Assembly: GCF_000090795.2 (NCBI RefSeq)
Contig: NW_003546284.1
Location: 312,387-333,187, forward strand
DNA length: 20,801 nt
Direction: 5' to 3'
From: Amphimedon queenslandica
Lineage: Eukaryota; Porifera; Demospongiae; Haplosclerida; Niphatidae
The position numbers and the translations under genes are program-made. Shown one piece after another: positions 18,546 to 20,801 of this stretch. The notes beneath the pieces are model-generated. The model saw only the letters and a program-made list of their open reading frames with translations, did not search any database and had not been told where the DNA came from. Within the stretch, counting starts at the first letter, position 1, and the number at the start of each line of letters is the position of its first letter.

Positions 18546-18863
18546 CTACGAGTCTGTCAGAGTTGTCACTCCTTTGTACTTGCATGAGATTCTACATTGT
18601 ATTCACTATTCTCTGTTCTTGTAATATTATTTTTCATTTTTGTAAATTAACTCAAATTTTTATTACATCTTTTGTAGATAAGGCATTGACTGAGCTGATT
18701 TTGAACATTAGAAGGAAGTGGAACAAAATACGAAGACTTTTTCATCAGAAAAAATTAATGAAGTAAACATTATGGTTCCAGGCAGATGACCATCATCCTC
18801 GTCCTATTCTCGTTACCTTAGGTTCTACCTCAGATGTATTCTCTATAATGGCAAAAAGAAATT
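18546..18863. other. Non-coding interval before the second transposon copy
   Basis: One plus-strand open stretch reaches 18766, ending after LILNIRRKWNKIRRLFHQKK, but most of it overlaps the tandem array and it has no support as a gene. Confidence 0.35.
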
Positions 18864-19110
18864 TGTGACCATAATTGACAAAAGGGCCTTTGTAGCGCAA
18901 TATTAAATTTATCAGTATAGTGATAATAAGTCAACTTGCACGTTCATGGTCGAAAAATAGCTTTTTGAACCAAGTGATTATAGGACAATAAGCTATCATT
19001 TAATGCCAAAGACGCAGCTATACTCAATGTAGTTCCTGAGAAAGAAGCTATTAGATCCTCTAGCCATTACCGTGCACGGAACTCATGACACGGCCCGTGG
19101 AACTGAGGTA

Positions 19111-19146
19111 AACGGGGCGTCATGGCAACCATCAGAACCTAGCAAC
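19111..19146 (+). promoter_or_regulatory. Conserved 5' block shared with the first copy
   Basis: GGGGCGTCATGGCAACCATC followed by CTAGCAACT lies about 50-80 bp before the start codon and matches the block at 11371-11406 of the other copy, in the same relative position and orientation. Read in reverse it contains GGTTGCCATGAC, resembling an RFX half-site. This marks a probable promoter or leader element. Confidence 0.5.
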
Positions 19147-19192
19147 TCACCACGGTTACAGACAAATATAAGCGGCGGTTACAGTTTCTAAT

Positions 19193-20801
19193 ATGGAAGA
19201 AGCAAGGCAAATAGCCCTTTTACTGAACGAGGAAGAAGGCGACAGGTCTAATATTACCAGGGGGGTATTACTAGACATGCTACACAATTACTTCGACAAC
19301 CCTGAGAAAGATAAAACAAACATTGCACAAGCTATGAATACTGTAAACCACAATGAATACTTCTAACTACTTAGCACTACATACATCTAACACAAATACT
19401 TGTAATAACATTACCTAAACTAACATTCTTACTTATGATAACAATACAACCATAATGACAAAACAATAGTATAATAGCATTACATTTTAATGTTAAAAAA
19501 TAGACAATGTGATGGAAGACAGAAGCAGCAGTGATGATGAAGAGAACAGTGAACTAGGAGAGCTGGAGACAAGTAGGTTTAGTGGTGACACGACTGGTGA
19601 ACTACAAGGAGATATGGAGATGGAAGTGAGTGGTCTTGAATTTGAGGAACCTGAAGACATGGAGACTGGAGTGAGAGGTCTTGAGGAACCAGTAGAGGTA
19701 CCTATAAAGGTGAAGAGAGAGGTGGACCTCAGTGAGGAGAGGAAAGTCAAAGACTTCCTTCTGGCAGGTTGTGGTTGCTGTGACAGCTGCTGGAAAAAGT
19801 TTGAACCAGCTTACTTGAGAGCAGCTTGTTGGAGCTGTCTTCCCATGAGTTAGACATGGTAGTGATGGGACAAATAATGGCTCAAACATTCTGTGGTGAG
19901 GGTACCAGTAGCAACAAAAAAAACAACAACTAGAGAGAGACAGAGAAGCTTTACAATGTATAGTCATGGGGGAATGAAGGTCAGTCACATTCATAAAATT
20001 AAACAAAATGAAATGATACTGTATAGGTGTGTAAAGACACTTTCATGTTTATTCATGGCATTGGGGAGAAGAGACTGACGAATATTAGGAAGTCCTTTTT
20101 AGAGAATGGGTTGACATCTAGGTATGGCTCACTTACTTACACTTATTTTTACAATACAATTATTTTTAGAGTACGTGGGAACACTTGGAAAACGCCCAGG
20201 CATGCCTTTTCTGCTGACAACAAGAAAGAGATTGTGAAGTTCATAAAGAACTACGCAGAAGTGCATGCCATAATGCTACCTGGGCGTATTCCCGGTGTTA
20301 AAGTGTATGCCAAGACCCATCTACTACTGTCCAGTACAACAAGGATGGAGGTGTACAAAGAGTATGTGAGAGCAGTAACAGGAGAGAAGGTATGTACTTA
20401 CAACTGTTTCCTGTCATACTGGAGAAAGCATGTGCCTGACATTCATGTCATGAAGGCCATGTCTGATTTATGTTGGGTTTGCCAACAAAACAGTCCAGCC
20501 ATTGTGAAGAGAACTAACCTACCCATAGAGAGACAGACTACTGTAAGGAAATGTATTATGAATAATTACATGTAACAATAACAATAAGCTTTACAAGAGG
20601 CAACTAACCACATCAACCTAGTGAGGAAAGAGAGAGTACTACAGGTCGGTACTAAAGGAAGCTGCCACCCTTCTTGAGGGACTGTTTACAGACCCAGTCA
20701 CAGGACTTTATAGTCCACCATTGAGCAGACAATTGACAGAGTTGGACGTCATGGCTCACTATAGCTTTGACTATGCTCAGCAGGTAGCAATTAACATACT
20801 A
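19193..20801 (+). pseudogene. Second transposase-like gene copy (DNCxGQNKN family), decayed and cut by window end
   Basis: Exons parallel the copy at 8701-11324: 19193-19309 (MEEARQIALLLNEEEG), 19504-19979 (acidic, then GCGCCDSC), 20027-20121 (exactly 95 nt, as in the other copy; FIHGIGEKRLTNIRKS), 20170-20542 (NYAEVHAIMLPGRIPG, MSDLCWVCQQ) and about 20588-20781, ending HYSFDYAQQ at a CAG|GTAGCA donor. Introns of 47-48 bp separate exons 2-4. Damage: a base lost in a G run (19260-19264), exon 1 followed by AT instead of GT, frame changes near 19825-19831 and in the A run near 19918-19925, the exon 5 acceptor off by one base, and two bases lost in the GAGAGAG run (20629-20636). Exon 4 is clearly related to the first copy but strongly diverged, so the copies are not recent duplicates. 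The catalytic part lies beyond the window. Confidence 0.75.

Larger units (their letters stand above)
18864..20801 (+). mobile_element. Second, diverged copy of the transposon, 5' part only
   Basis: The transposase-like gene at 19193 is preceded, 329 bp upstream, by TGTGACC at 18864, the same seven bases that begin the terminal repeats of the element at 6404-11666. There the start codon is 342 bp from the end, so the spacing agrees. The rest of the terminal repeat differs (TAATTGACAAAAGGGCC follows), so this would be another subfamily. The copy is in the opposite orientation and is cut by the window end; its far end and any second gene are not visible. Confidence 0.5.

Noticed and set aside
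19493-20006. Minus-strand open frames, one Ser/Thr-rich
   Set aside because: Shadows of the acidic exon 2 of the plus-strand transposase copy.

Overview
This is a eukaryotic window, most likely from an invertebrate animal. The DNA is visibly AT-rich. Coding capacity is broken into short exons separated by introns of about 47-78 bp with GT...AG ends. There are no operons or ribosome binding sites, and much of the sequence is DNA-transposon material and tandem repeats. A demosponge with compact introns would fit, but the species is an inference. Most genes here have to be assembled by hand from short exons, and several are visibly decayed.

Left part (1-6403): a decayed coding-like stretch (about 83-418); a large palindromic element (635-1300); a three-unit tandem repeat (about 2478-2664); a two-exon minus-strand gene with an OTU-type cysteine protease domain, broken by two frameshifts (3199-4110); and a two-exon minus-strand pseudogene of unknown family carrying three internal stops (4828-5264).

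Centre (6404-11666): the main feature is a 5263-bp mobile element bounded by 37-bp terminal inverted repeats that differ at one position. It carries two minus-strand genes. The first is a transposase-like gene of six or seven exons (8701-11324, about 744 residues) with a DNCxGQNKN motif and a C-terminal CCHC zinc knuckle. The second is a five-exon gene (6999-8111) with a 9-nt micro-exon, a charged middle and an arginine-glycine-glycine (RGG) rich C-terminal region. Between the genes lies a tandem array of about five units, each able to form two hairpins (8415-8681).

Right part (11667-20801): a second palindromic element built like the first (12752-13007); decayed coding-like DNA (13367-13809); a short 21-bp repeat array; a 247-bp hAT-type non-autonomous element with an imperfect 8-bp target duplication (14887-15133); an isolated plus-strand exon candidate (15549-15749); and two unrelated tandem arrays (period about 180 bp, then about 250-290 bp). 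A second, diverged copy of the transposase gene runs on the plus strand from 19193 to the window end. It has the same exon phases but several frameshifts and damaged splice sites. A conserved block just upstream of the start codon is shared by both copies and probably marks their promoter. Transposon activity and decay account for most of the recognisable content. The OTU gene, the isolated exon and the unknown fragments could be host genes or parts of other elements.
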